NCBI GenBank assembly: GCA_964530325.1
Contig: CAZHAX010000028.1
Span: 1-31,058 of the forward strand
Length of the DNA stretch: 31,058 nt
Source of the DNA: CAZHAX01 sp964530325
GTDB lineage: Bacteria; Chloroflexota; Anaerolineae; B4-G1
Direction: 5' to 3'
Below the pieces are notes generated by a model, which was given only the letters and a program-made list of their open reading frames with translations, ran no database searches and was not told the DNA's origin. Positions 22,182 through 29,202 of this stretch are shown one piece after another (positions within the stretch are counted from its first letter, which is position 1; the number at the start of each line of letters is the position of its first letter). Position numbers and translations under genes: made by a program.

Positions 22182-23229
22182 CGAAGGGCGGCAGAGAGCA
22201 CTGGAGACGGCGCTGGCGAGCCTGACCAAGCGCTTCGGCGAGGGTACGATAATGCGCCTGGGCGAGGCGACTCATCTGGCCGTCGAGACGATCCCCACCG
22301 GCTCTCTGGCGCTCGACCGCGCACTCGGAGTGGGAGGTATCCCCCGCGGACGCGTCACCGAGATCTACGGCCCGGACGGCGCGGGCAAGACCACGTTGGC
22401 CCAGCACATCGTCGCCGAGACTCAGAAGCGTGATGGGACCGCTGCTTACGTCGACATGGAGCACGCCCTCGATCCGTCCTACGCGATCAGGTGCGGCGTG
22501 GACGTGGAGAACCTCCTTATCTCACAGCCGGATACCGGTGAGCAGGCGCTGGAGATCGCGGAGGCGCTCATCCGGTCCGGCGCGGTCGACCTCGTCGTCG
22601 TCGATTCGGTGGCCGCGCTCGTACCTCGGGCAGAGATAGAGGGCGAGATGGGGGATTCCCATCCCGGCCTCCAGGCCCGCCTGATGAGCCAGGCCTTGCG
22701 CAAGCTCAGCGGCGCCATCAAGCAGTCGAACACGGCTCTCCTCTTCACCAACCAGCTGCGGGAGAAGATCGGCGTGATGTTCGGCAACCCGGAGACGACC
22801 TCCGGCGGCCGTGCGCTCAAGTTCTACGCCTCGGTCCGCCTGGACATCCGCCGCATCGCCTCCATCAAGGACAAGGGTGAGGTGATCGGGAACCGGACCC
22901 GCGTCCGCGTCACCAAGAACAAGGTCGCCCCGCCGTTCCGCACCGCCGAGTTCGACATCATGTACGACGAGGGCATCAGCAAGTCGGGCGATCTGCTCGA
23001 CGTGGCCGTGGAGCTCGAGGTCGTCGACAAGCGCGGCTCGTACTTCTACTACGAAGACGAGTCACTCGCGCAGGGCCGCGAGAGCGCCAAGCGCTTCCTG
23101 CGCGAAAACGCGGACATAGCCGAGAAGATCGAAGCGAAGGTGCGCGATCTCCTGGCGGAAGACGAGGCTGTCGCGCCAGTTGCCACTCAGAACGATGAGG
23201 AGGCAGCCGAGGCCGAAGAAGAGGCCTAG
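22174..23229 (+). CDS. recA: Recombinase RecA
   Basis: 351 residues, ATG with GGAG about eight bases upstream. RecA forms filaments on single-stranded DNA, drives strand exchange and triggers LexA cleavage. The Walker A is GPDGAGKT (66-73) where GPESSGKT is usual. The catalytic Glu is Glu96 in VDMEHALDP (the usual residue before it is Ala). Walker B is LVVVDSVAAL (140-149), and loop 1 reads GEMGDSHPGLQARLMSQALRKL with Pro where Val is common. Loop 2 (NQLREKIGVMFGNPETTSGG) is normal. The C-terminus is acidic, as in most RecA proteins. All catalytic residues are kept, so it should be active. recX follows after a structured gap with a terminator. Confidence 0.97.
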   Translation: MADEGRQRALETALASLTKRFGEGTIMRLGEATHLAVETIPTGSLALDRALGVGGIPRGRVTEIYGPDGAGKTTLAQHIVAETQKRDGTAAYVDMEHALDPSYAIRCGVDVENLLISQPDTGEQALEIAEALIRSGAVDLVVVDSVAALVPRAEIEGEMGDSHPGLQARLMSQALRKLSGAIKQSNTALLFTNQLREKIGVMFGNPETTSGGRALKFYASVRLDIRRIASIKDKGEVIGNRTRVRVTKNKVAPPFRTAEFDIMYDEGISKSGDLLDVAVELEVVDKRGSYFYYEDESLAQGRESAKRFLRENADIAEKIEAKVRDLLAEDEAVAPVATQNDEEAAEAEEEA

Positions 23230-23596
23230 CGCAAACTTACTGATCGACTGGCTGAAACGAGCCACAGGTTGATCTCGGTTGTCGACGCTTTCCCCAGGGA
23301 AGGCGTTTGCCAAACAGAGCTTGGCTCTCTGATGCCCGCCATATCAGCAGAGCGTGTCGGAAGACTATGGTGGAAGCTGGCTAGTCTCCGCAGCACGCGA
23401 GCGCTCTGGGGCTAATCGGAGAGCAGTCCGGGCAGTGAGCCGCGCTATGCAGGTCCGGGGCCCGGAGGGCGCTCGGGCAGGGTAGCAGGCGCAGTTCTGC
23501 CCTTCGGCGGCTGGCCGGACAGGTTCTCAGTGCCGCTACCCCTGAGGCAGGGGGGCCGGCAGGGCTTGGGGATCAACGCCAGCAGCAGTGCTGGCC
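23230..23596 (+). ncRNA. Highly foldable recA-recX intergenic region, candidate structured RNA
   Basis: About 370 bases without a convincing gene. Several helices can be drawn by eye: 23285-23306 (about 9-10 bp), 23352-23398 (GCGTG/CACGC, GGA/TCC, GACTA/TAGTC), 23403-23424 (GCTCT/AGAGC), 23427-23466 (TCCGGGC/GCCCGGA) and 23478-23544 (CAG-GGTAGC-GGC with GCC-GCTACC-CTG, two bulges). It ends directly at a strong terminator. It could be the recA 3' UTR or a separate small RNA; I do not recognise a known class and saw no clear promoter of its own. Confidence 0.4.
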
Positions 23597-23634
23597 AAAG
23601 CCGTGGCCGTTTGGGCCGCGGCTTTCTTTGTTTC
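23597..23634 (+). terminator. Terminator or attenuator just before recX
   Basis: AAAGCCGTGGCC (23597-23608), loop GTTTG, GGCCGCGGCTTT (23614-23625), a 12-bp stem with one G-T pair, followed by CTTTGTTTC. It is about 370 bases after recA but only 20 bases before the recX ATG, so recX and rny would depend on read-through or another promoter. Confidence 0.8.
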
Positions 23635-23644
23635 TGGAACACTG

Positions 23645-24307
23645 ATGGGAAGCATAACGGCGCTCCGCGTACAGAAGCGCAACAAGAAACGGGTCAACGT
23701 CCATCTCGACGGCGAGTACGCCTTCGCCCTGACGGACATCGAGGCAGCCCGTCTCCGCGTGGGGCAGACGTTGACCGAGGAAGAGATAGGCGCGCTACAG
23801 AGGGGTGACCAGGCAGAGCGGGCCTATGAGCGGGCGCTCAGCTTCCTCTCCTATCGCCCGCGGAGCGAATCGGAAGTGCGCAGCAGCCTGCGTCGCAAGC
23901 GGGTGGATGCTGAAACGATCGATTCGGTGATCGACAGACTGATCCGGGCAGGATTGCTGGACGATGCCGAGTTCGCCCGGTATTGGGTTGACAACCGCAT
24001 TCAATTCAGGCCCCGGGGCGCACGAGCCCTCCGCCACGAGCTGCGGGCGAAGGGCGTGCCTCAGGCGGTGATCGGCGAGGCCCTGGAGAGCTACGACGAA
24101 GAGGCTGCGGCCAGGAAGGCCGCGCGGGCCGGCGCCAGCCGAATGGCGCATCTAGAGACAGACGATTTCCGGAGACGCCTGAGCTCCTACCTGGCGCGCA
24201 GGGGTTTCCATTACGGCGTAGTGAAGCCGCTCGTTCAGGAGATGCTGGAGCGAAGGCCCGGCCTCCCGGACGAGATTGAAAGCGAGGTACAGGCGAATGG
24301 GGAATGA
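23645..24307 (+). CDS. recX: Regulatory protein RecX
   Basis: 220 residues from ATG 23645; the upstream in-frame part of the reading frame crosses the terminator and is excluded. RecX binds RecA filaments and limits their activity. The helical tandem repeats of the family are visible: ERALSFLSYRPRSESEVRSSLRRK, IDRLIRAGLLDDAEFARYWVDNR, and GARALRHELRAKGV, followed by a third block with RRLSSYLARRGFHYGVV. An N-terminal beta stretch of about 45 residues (ITALRVQKRNKKRVNVHLD, EYAFAL) is typical of Gram-positive-type RecX. The Shine-Dalgarno is weak. It overlaps rny by 11 bases, so the two are translationally coupled. Confidence 0.92.
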   Translation: MGSITALRVQKRNKKRVNVHLDGEYAFALTDIEAARLRVGQTLTEEEIGALQRGDQAERAYERALSFLSYRPRSESEVRSSLRRKRVDAETIDSVIDRLIRAGLLDDAEFARYWVDNRIQFRPRGARALRHELRAKGVPQAVIGEALESYDEEAAARKAARAGASRMAHLETDDFRRRLSSYLARRGFHYGVVKPLVQEMLERRPGLPDEIESEVQANGE

Positions 24308-25832
24308 TTGGATAGTCATAGTGGCCGTCGCCGTTCTTGCCTTGGGGCTTGGTGTCGCGTTGGGCATGCTCTTTCGACGCTACACCGCCACTCAGGCGAT
24401 CAACAAGAGGAAGCAGCAGGCCGACCAGCTCCTGGAGGAGGCCGACAAGAAGGCCAGTGAGGTAGTCCTCGCCGCGCGAGACGAAGCGGCCAGCATCCGC
24501 AAGAGCGCCGACGAGGAGGCGGACAAGCGCCGGGCCAACATGGAGCGAGAAGAGGAGCGGCTGCAGCAGCGGCGCGAGCGAGTCGACCAGCGCCAGGAGC
24601 ACCTCGATCAGCGGGAGCAGACCCTGAACAAGCGCCAAAGCTCCTTGGACAAGAAACGGAACGAGGTGCTGAGGCTGCGCGAAGAGCAGATCGCCACGCT
24701 GGAGCGGATAGCCGGCCTCTCCAGCGAGGACGCAAAGGTGGAGCTGCTCGCAGCGGTCGAGGAGGACAGCCGCAACGACATGGCCCGCGTCATCCGCCAG
24801 ATCGAGAGCGAGGCAAAGGAGAAGGGAGAGGAGCGGGCCAGGGAGATAGTCACCTACGCCATCCAGCGCATGGCCGGCGAGCAGGTCGCCGAGCTGACGG
24901 TATCGACCGTATCCCTGCCTTCAGATGACATGAAGGGGCGCATCATCGGCCGCGGCGGGCGCAACATCAGAGTGTTCGAGCAGGCCGCCGGGGTGGACGT
25001 AGTGGTGGACGATACGCCGGAGGCGGTGACGATCTCCTGCTTCGACCCCGTAAGGCGCGAGGCGGCCAGCCGGGCCATGGCCCGTCTGGTGCTCGACGGC
25101 CGCATCCACCCGGCGCGGATCGAGAAGGTGGTGACGGACTGCGAGGCCGAGGTAGAGCGGATAGTACGTGAAGAGGGTGAACGGGCCGCCGTCGAGGCGA
25201 GCGTGCACGGGCTGCACCCGGAGATCCTCAAGCTGCTGGGCAAGCTCAGGTTCCGCACCAGCTACGGCCAGAACCAGCTGGCGCACGCCATCGAGACAGC
25301 GAAGCTCTCAGCCCTCCTGGCCGAGGAGCTGGGAGCGGACGTCCAGCTGGCCCGGACGGCAGGGCTGCTGCACGATCTGGGCAAGGCGGTGGACTGGGAG
25401 ATCGAGGGCACACACGCCAAGATCGGCGCCGACATCTGCCGCCGCTACGGCGTGCCAGACCAGGTGATCAACTGCGTCGAGGCGCATCACCACGAGGCAG
25501 AGCAGAACTCGATCGAGGCGGTGATCGTCGAGGCGGCAGACGCCATCTCCGGCGCCCGGCCGGGTGCTCGGCGTGAGAGCCTGGAGCTCTATCTCAAGCG
25601 CATCCGCGCTCTGGAGGAGATCGCCACTTCCTTCGACGGAGTGGCCGAGGCCTACGCCCTCCAGGCCGGCCGTGAGGTCAGGATAATCGTCAAGCCGGAG
25701 GAGATAGACGATCTGGCTACTCTCAGGCTCTCCAAGGACATCGCCGGTAAGCTCGAGGAGGGCATGGAGTATCCCGGCCAGATCAAGGTGACTGTGATCC
25801 GCGAGGTCCGGGCCGAGGAGTACGCCAAGTAG
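24297..25832 (+). CDS. rny: Ribonuclease Y
   Basis: 511 residues from ATG 24297, inside the end of recX. RNase Y is a membrane-anchored endonuclease that starts mRNA decay. Residues 5-26 are a TM helix (WIVIVAVAVLALGLGV), about 35-150 a charged coiled coil rich in Glu, Arg and Gln, about 205-265 a KH RNA-binding domain with GRIIGRGG (214-221), and about 325-420 an HD domain with the metal-binding GLLHDLGKA (356-364) and VEAHHHE (394-400). The length and order are those of the family. It is the last gene of recX-rny; no strong terminator was seen in the 62-bp gap before the convergent M23 gene. Confidence 0.96.
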   Translation: MGNDWIVIVAVAVLALGLGVALGMLFRRYTATQAINKRKQQADQLLEEADKKASEVVLAARDEAASIRKSADEEADKRRANMEREEERLQQRRERVDQRQEHLDQREQTLNKRQSSLDKKRNEVLRLREEQIATLERIAGLSSEDAKVELLAAVEEDSRNDMARVIRQIESEAKEKGEERAREIVTYAIQRMAGEQVAELTVSTVSLPSDDMKGRIIGRGGRNIRVFEQAAGVDVVVDDTPEAVTISCFDPVRREAASRAMARLVLDGRIHPARIEKVVTDCEAEVERIVREEGERAAVEASVHGLHPEILKLLGKLRFRTSYGQNQLAHAIETAKLSALLAEELGADVQLARTAGLLHDLGKAVDWEIEGTHAKIGADICRRYGVPDQVINCVEAHHHEAEQNSIEAVIVEAADAISGARPGARRESLELYLKRIRALEEIATSFDGVAEAYALQAGREVRIIVKPEEIDDLATLRLSKDIAGKLEEGMEYPGQIKVTVIREVRAEEYAK

Positions 25833-25894
25833 CAGTCGCCGCCAGGCACGGGGACGAGGAATAGGCGCGAACTGCGTCTGAGGTCCGGGGCGTG

Positions 25895-27058
25895 CTAGGG
25901 CAGGTACGCCCGGGGATTCTGCTGCACGCCGTACCTGCGCACTTCGAAGTGGAGATGGGGACCGGTCGACCAGCCGGTGCTGCCCACCGCTCCGATCACG
26001 TCGCCCCGCTCCACGGCCTGCCCCTCGGAGACGTAGATCATGCTCAGGTGGGCATAGTAGGTGACGAGCCCGTCGTGGGCATGATTGATGACCACGATGT
26101 TGCCGTAACCGACGTCCGTCCAGCCGGCGAAGCTGACGAAGCCACCGTCGGCCGCCAGGACCGCGCTCCCCTTCGCCGCGCCGATGTCGATCGCCCGGTG
26201 TCCGTACCAGTACCCCTGGGTGATCGCTCCCAGCACCGGCCAGTCCAGGTCGCCGCTGCCGCGCGCACCCTCCGGCACGGGGCCGGTATACGAGGTCACG
26301 TACCTGGGGACGTACGGCTTCTCGCCGCCCGGAACGACCAGCCACGCCCCTTCCTCGATCGTGTAGTCCGGAGCTTCCAGGCTGTTGTAGACGCAGTCTC
26401 TGATTGCCTCCGGCTCCACCTGGTATCTATTGGCGATCGATTCGAGGGTGTCCGACGCGCGGACCTGGTGATAGGCGCCGTTCAAGGGCAGGATCGTCAC
26501 TTCCTGGCCAATACGGAGGAGATCGGGCGCGTCTTCGACCGCCGGGTTGGCCCACATCACTGTCTCCGGCTCAATAGCGAACAGGTCGGCTATCGTCTCC
26601 ACCGTATCGGCCACCTGGACGGTGTAGGTGACGATGCTCAGGCGCGGGCGATCGGGTATGATCGTGTGGGGCTCCGTCTCCTGCACCACCATGCCGCCTG
26701 CGGTCAGCCCGGTCTGCGGTCCGCCTGATCCGAACGCGCTCGAGGCGGCCAGCAGCAGGTCCCCGGCTGCATCACTTCCCGGATTGGCGCCCGGCGGGGC
26801 GGGGGCCGCGCTGGCCGGCCAATCTATGCTGGCCAAGCCGATCGCAGCGACCGTGAGGGTGACGATGACCAGGTGGGCGCACGTGCGCGAGGCAAGCGGC
26901 AGCCAGCCGTCCCAATCGCCGCTCAGGCGCAGAGCTACGCTGGCCAGGGTCGAGAGCACGTCCGCCAGGCAGCGCTCAAGCCGCCCGCGGCAGATCTGCG
27001 CCTCCACCCTGCTCTTCCTGGCGCTCTCACGCCGCGCCGATCGCTTCGGCGATTCCAT
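25895..27058 (-). CDS. LysM-M23 peptidoglycan endopeptidase (second of the pair)
   Basis: 387 residues, ATG with no clear Shine-Dalgarno, 16 bases after the stop of its paralogue, so translation is probably coupled. Residues 1-60 are basic and cytosolic; a TM helix spans about 62-78. Two LysM-like domains that bind glycan follow (about 142-192 and 196-243), then the M23 (LytM) domain. Its zinc ligands are His287 and Asp291 in GHRAID and His370 in GPHLHFE, with His368 and His337 (YYAHL) as catalytic partners. Such enzymes cut peptide cross-links in the wall and are often activators or remodelling factors. All residues are present, so it should be active. Confidence 0.92.
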   Translation of the reverse strand: MESPKRSARRESARKSRVEAQICRGRLERCLADVLSTLASVALRLSGDWDGWLPLASRTCAHLVIVTLTVAAIGLASIDWPASAAPAPPGANPGSDAAGDLLLAASSAFGSGGPQTGLTAGGMVVQETEPHTIIPDRPRLSIVTYTVQVADTVETIADLFAIEPETVMWANPAVEDAPDLLRIGQEVTILPLNGAYHQVRASDTLESIANRYQVEPEAIRDCVYNSLEAPDYTIEEGAWLVVPGGEKPYVPRYVTSYTGPVPEGARGSGDLDWPVLGAITQGYWYGHRAIDIGAAKGSAVLAADGGFVSFAGWTDVGYGNIVVINHAHDGLVTYYAHLSMIYVSEGQAVERGDVIGAVGSTGWSTGPHLHFEVRRYGVQQNPRAYLP

Positions 27059-27074
27059 ATGATTTCAGCAGGTG

Positions 27075-28277
27075 CTACGACAGGGGCAGCTTGCCCTGCG
27101 GATCGATGGGCACGTTGTCCAGCCTGATCTCGAAGTGGAGATGCGGTCCGGTCGAATAGCCTGTGGTGCCGCCAGGGCCTATCGCGTCTCCCTGGGCAAC
27201 GACCTGGCCGCAGTCGACCCAGATGTCGTCCAGGTGGGCATAGAAGGTCTGGTAGCCTCTGCCATGGTAGAGAACGACTAGGTTGCCATAGCCTCCAGAC
27301 CAGCCCCTGTAGATCACGGTGCCCCCGTCTGCCGCGTAGATGGGGTCGCCGATTCTCACACCGATATCCAGCCCCGAGTGGGGCGGGTTGCGGGGGTCGT
27401 GGAACGTCCAGCCGGAGATGCGGCGGCTGTCCGTGGGCCATGCGAAGCTGTACCCGCCACCGCCGCGCGCCGATCCTACGTCCGGGCAGGCCCCGGACCC
27501 ATACCGCACGTCCCAGTCCGGCTGCCACACGATGTAGTCGCGAGACCCGCCGGGCACGACGAGATCCTGGCCCACCCGGAGCGGCTCCCCAGGCTCGATG
27601 TTGTTCCACTCGTTGTAGAACGCATCAACATCGGCCTCATACTTATCGGCCAGCGCCTCGACCGTATCGCCCTGCTCCACCCGGTGATAGACACCACTGA
27701 CCGGCAGGATGTTGAGAACCGTGCCGATCGGTAGGAGATGGGGGTTGTCGTGCAGGGTTTCTGAGTTGGCCCAGTAAATGGTACTCGCCGAGATGCCGTG
27801 CCATACGGCGATGTCCCACACCGTGTCGCCGGGAACGACGACGTAGGTGACGACCTCCTCCCTGGGCCGATCGGGGAACGTGGTGTGCGGGACGGCCACA
27901 CGCAGCACAGAGTCGTCCTGGAGACCGCTCGTTCCGGGCTGCAGGGGCTCTCCACCGGCGGCGAGCAGGCCATCATCCGGGGAGGTCGCGCCGGCCGGGG
28001 CACCGCTGGCTCCATCGCCTAACCCACCTACTGCCGCAAGCAGCCCGCTGCCACCGGCGCCTCCCAGGAGGACGACGACGACGGCCAGGACAAGCACGCT
28101 GACGTGAGCGCTGGCCCGGGTCAGCGCCGGACGCCTGGCCAGCCAGTCCGCCCCGCCGGCGACCGCCTTGATCCGCTGCGCCGCCCGGGCCAGGAAACGG
28201 CTGAGCAGCGGACGCACGACGTCTGTGGGATTGCTTCGGCCTGAGCGGTCAGCGCCCTTCGCCTGGGTGTCTTCCAT
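27075..28277 (-). CDS. LysM-M23 peptidoglycan endopeptidase (first of the pair)
   Basis: 400 residues, ATG with weak AAGAG upstream. Same plan as the next gene: basic N-terminus, TM helix about 57-73, glycine-rich stretch, two LysM-like domains (about 142-192 and 198-243) and an M23 domain. Zinc ligands are His300 and Asp304 in PHSGLD and His381 in GPHLHFE; His347 (FYAHL) and His379 complete the site. Cys263 and Cys356 are absent from the paralogue and could form a disulfide outside the membrane. Differences in the linker before the M23 domain suggest distinct wall targets (inference). It is transcribed from the promoter at 28322-28349. Confidence 0.93.
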   Translation of the reverse strand: MEDTQAKGADRSGRSNPTDVVRPLLSRFLARAAQRIKAVAGGADWLARRPALTRASAHVSVLVLAVVVVLLGGAGGSGLLAAVGGLGDGASGAPAGATSPDDGLLAAGGEPLQPGTSGLQDDSVLRVAVPHTTFPDRPREEVVTYVVVPGDTVWDIAVWHGISASTIYWANSETLHDNPHLLPIGTVLNILPVSGVYHRVEQGDTVEALADKYEADVDAFYNEWNNIEPGEPLRVGQDLVVPGGSRDYIVWQPDWDVRYGSGACPDVGSARGGGGYSFAWPTDSRRISGWTFHDPRNPPHSGLDIGVRIGDPIYAADGGTVIYRGWSGGYGNLVVLYHGRGYQTFYAHLDDIWVDCGQVVAQGDAIGPGGTTGYSTGPHLHFEIRLDNVPIDPQGKLPLS

Positions 28278-28293
28278 CGCTCTTGCTGATAGG

Positions 28294-28315
28294 CCAGGCC
28301 GCGGGCGCGGCCTGG
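28294..28315 (-). other. Hairpin at the 5' end of the M23 operon mRNA
   Basis: CCAGGCCGC (28294-28302), loop of four, GCGGCCTGG (28307-28315). It begins at the predicted transcription start, so the mRNA would carry a 5'-terminal stem-loop, which often protects transcripts from decay. Confidence 0.5.
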
Positions 28316-28321
28316 GACCGA

Positions 28322-28349
28322 ATTATACCACTCGGCGGGAGCGCCGCAA
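28322..28349 (-). promoter_or_regulatory. Promoter of the M23 operon
   Basis: On the minus strand TTGCGG (28349-28344), 16-bp spacer, perfect TATAAT (28327-28322). It lies just after the rdgB stop codon. Confidence 0.7.
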
Positions 28350-28369
28350 CCCCACCTCGATCGGCCCAC

Positions 28370-28984
28370 TCAAGGGCCAGACAGGCCGCTGCGGCCGCCG
28401 GCCAGGCGCCTAAGGAGCGGAAGCGCTGCCTCCGCAGCGCGAGCCCGGTGGCTGATGCGGTTCTTCTCGTCCGGCTTCAGCTGGGCCATGGTGCAGTCCA
28501 GCTCCGGCAGGTAGAAGACCGGGTCATAGCCGAAACCACCGTCGCCCGCCGGCTCAAGTGCGATGGTCCCTTCACAAATCCCCTCGGCGGTGCCCATCAC
28601 GCCGCCGGGCCTGGCCACTGCTATCACGCAGCGGAAGCGCGCTCCCCTCCTCTCCCAGGGCACATCCCGCAGCGCTTCCAGCAGCGCCCGCACACGGTCC
28701 GCGTCGCTCCCGGGAACGTAGCGGGCGGAGAGGACGCCGGGCGCCCCATCGAGCGCGTCCACCTCCAGCCCTGAGTCGTCCGCCAGCGCCGGCAGACCTG
28801 CGGCTGCGGCGTAGAGAGCCGCCTTGTGACGGGCATTCTCCTCGAAGGTGGCGCCGTTCTCAGCAGCGGTGACCGATAAGCCACGCCCGGCAGGCGAGCG
28901 CAGTCTGAAGCGTAGCCCGGCGAGCAGCCGCTCGTACTCCCGCAGCTTTCCGGCATTGTGAGTGGCGATCAGGAGATCGGGCAC
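28370..28984 (-). CDS. rdgB: XTP/dITP diphosphatase (HAM1/RdgB family)
   Basis: 204 residues from GTG 28984, with GAGG about six bases upstream. It removes non-canonical purine nucleotides (dITP, XTP) to keep them out of DNA and RNA. The family motifs are clear: THNAGKLREY at the N-terminus, FEENARHKA, ADDSGLEVDAL (catalytic Asp), GFGYDPVF and KNRISHRARA near the C-terminus. The length is normal. It has its own promoter and is followed by the separate M23 promoter, so it is probably monocistronic or partly reads through. Confidence 0.95.
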   Translation of the reverse strand: MPDLLIATHNAGKLREYERLLAGLRFRLRSPAGRGLSVTAAENGATFEENARHKAALYAAAAGLPALADDSGLEVDALDGAPGVLSARYVPGSDADRVRALLEALRDVPWERRGARFRCVIAVARPGGVMGTAEGICEGTIALEPAGDGGFGYDPVFYLPELDCTMAQLKPDEKNRISHRARAAEAALPLLRRLAGGRSGLSGP

Positions 28985-29002
28985 GAAGCACCTCGCCGGG
29001 CA

Positions 29003-29031
29003 ACTCTAGCACGGAGCGGCAGTTTTGGCAA
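29003..29031 (-). promoter_or_regulatory. Promoter of rdgB
   Basis: On the minus strand TTGCCA (29031-29026), 17-bp spacer, TAGAGT (29008-29003); start near 28997, a leader of about 13 nt. Confidence 0.55.
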
Positions 29032-29134
29032 TGGGCAGCTCGGATGGGGAATCAGCGCAGAGGGCGCAGACAAAGCAAAGGCTGCGCTGTCCACCAGGCG
29101 CGGGGCGGCGGCTCGCCCTACCGGGCAGGCACGA

Positions 29135-29164
29135 TTGGACAAGGCCAGGCAATCGGTCTATAAT
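29135..29164 (+). promoter_or_regulatory. Promoter of the zinc-ribbon/TPR/propeller gene
   Basis: TTGGAC (29135-29140), 18-bp spacer, perfect TATAAT (29159-29164); start near 29171, 32 nt before ATG 29203. Confidence 0.65.
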
Positions 29165-29202
29165 CACCCGCGCGCCGCCTCCTGGTGCGGAGACGTTCTC
29201 AA

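Noticed and set aside
23415..23440. Resemblance to an RNase P RNA core (AGTCCGGGC)
   Set aside because: Only this short word matches; the other conserved blocks of RNase P RNA are absent on both strands.
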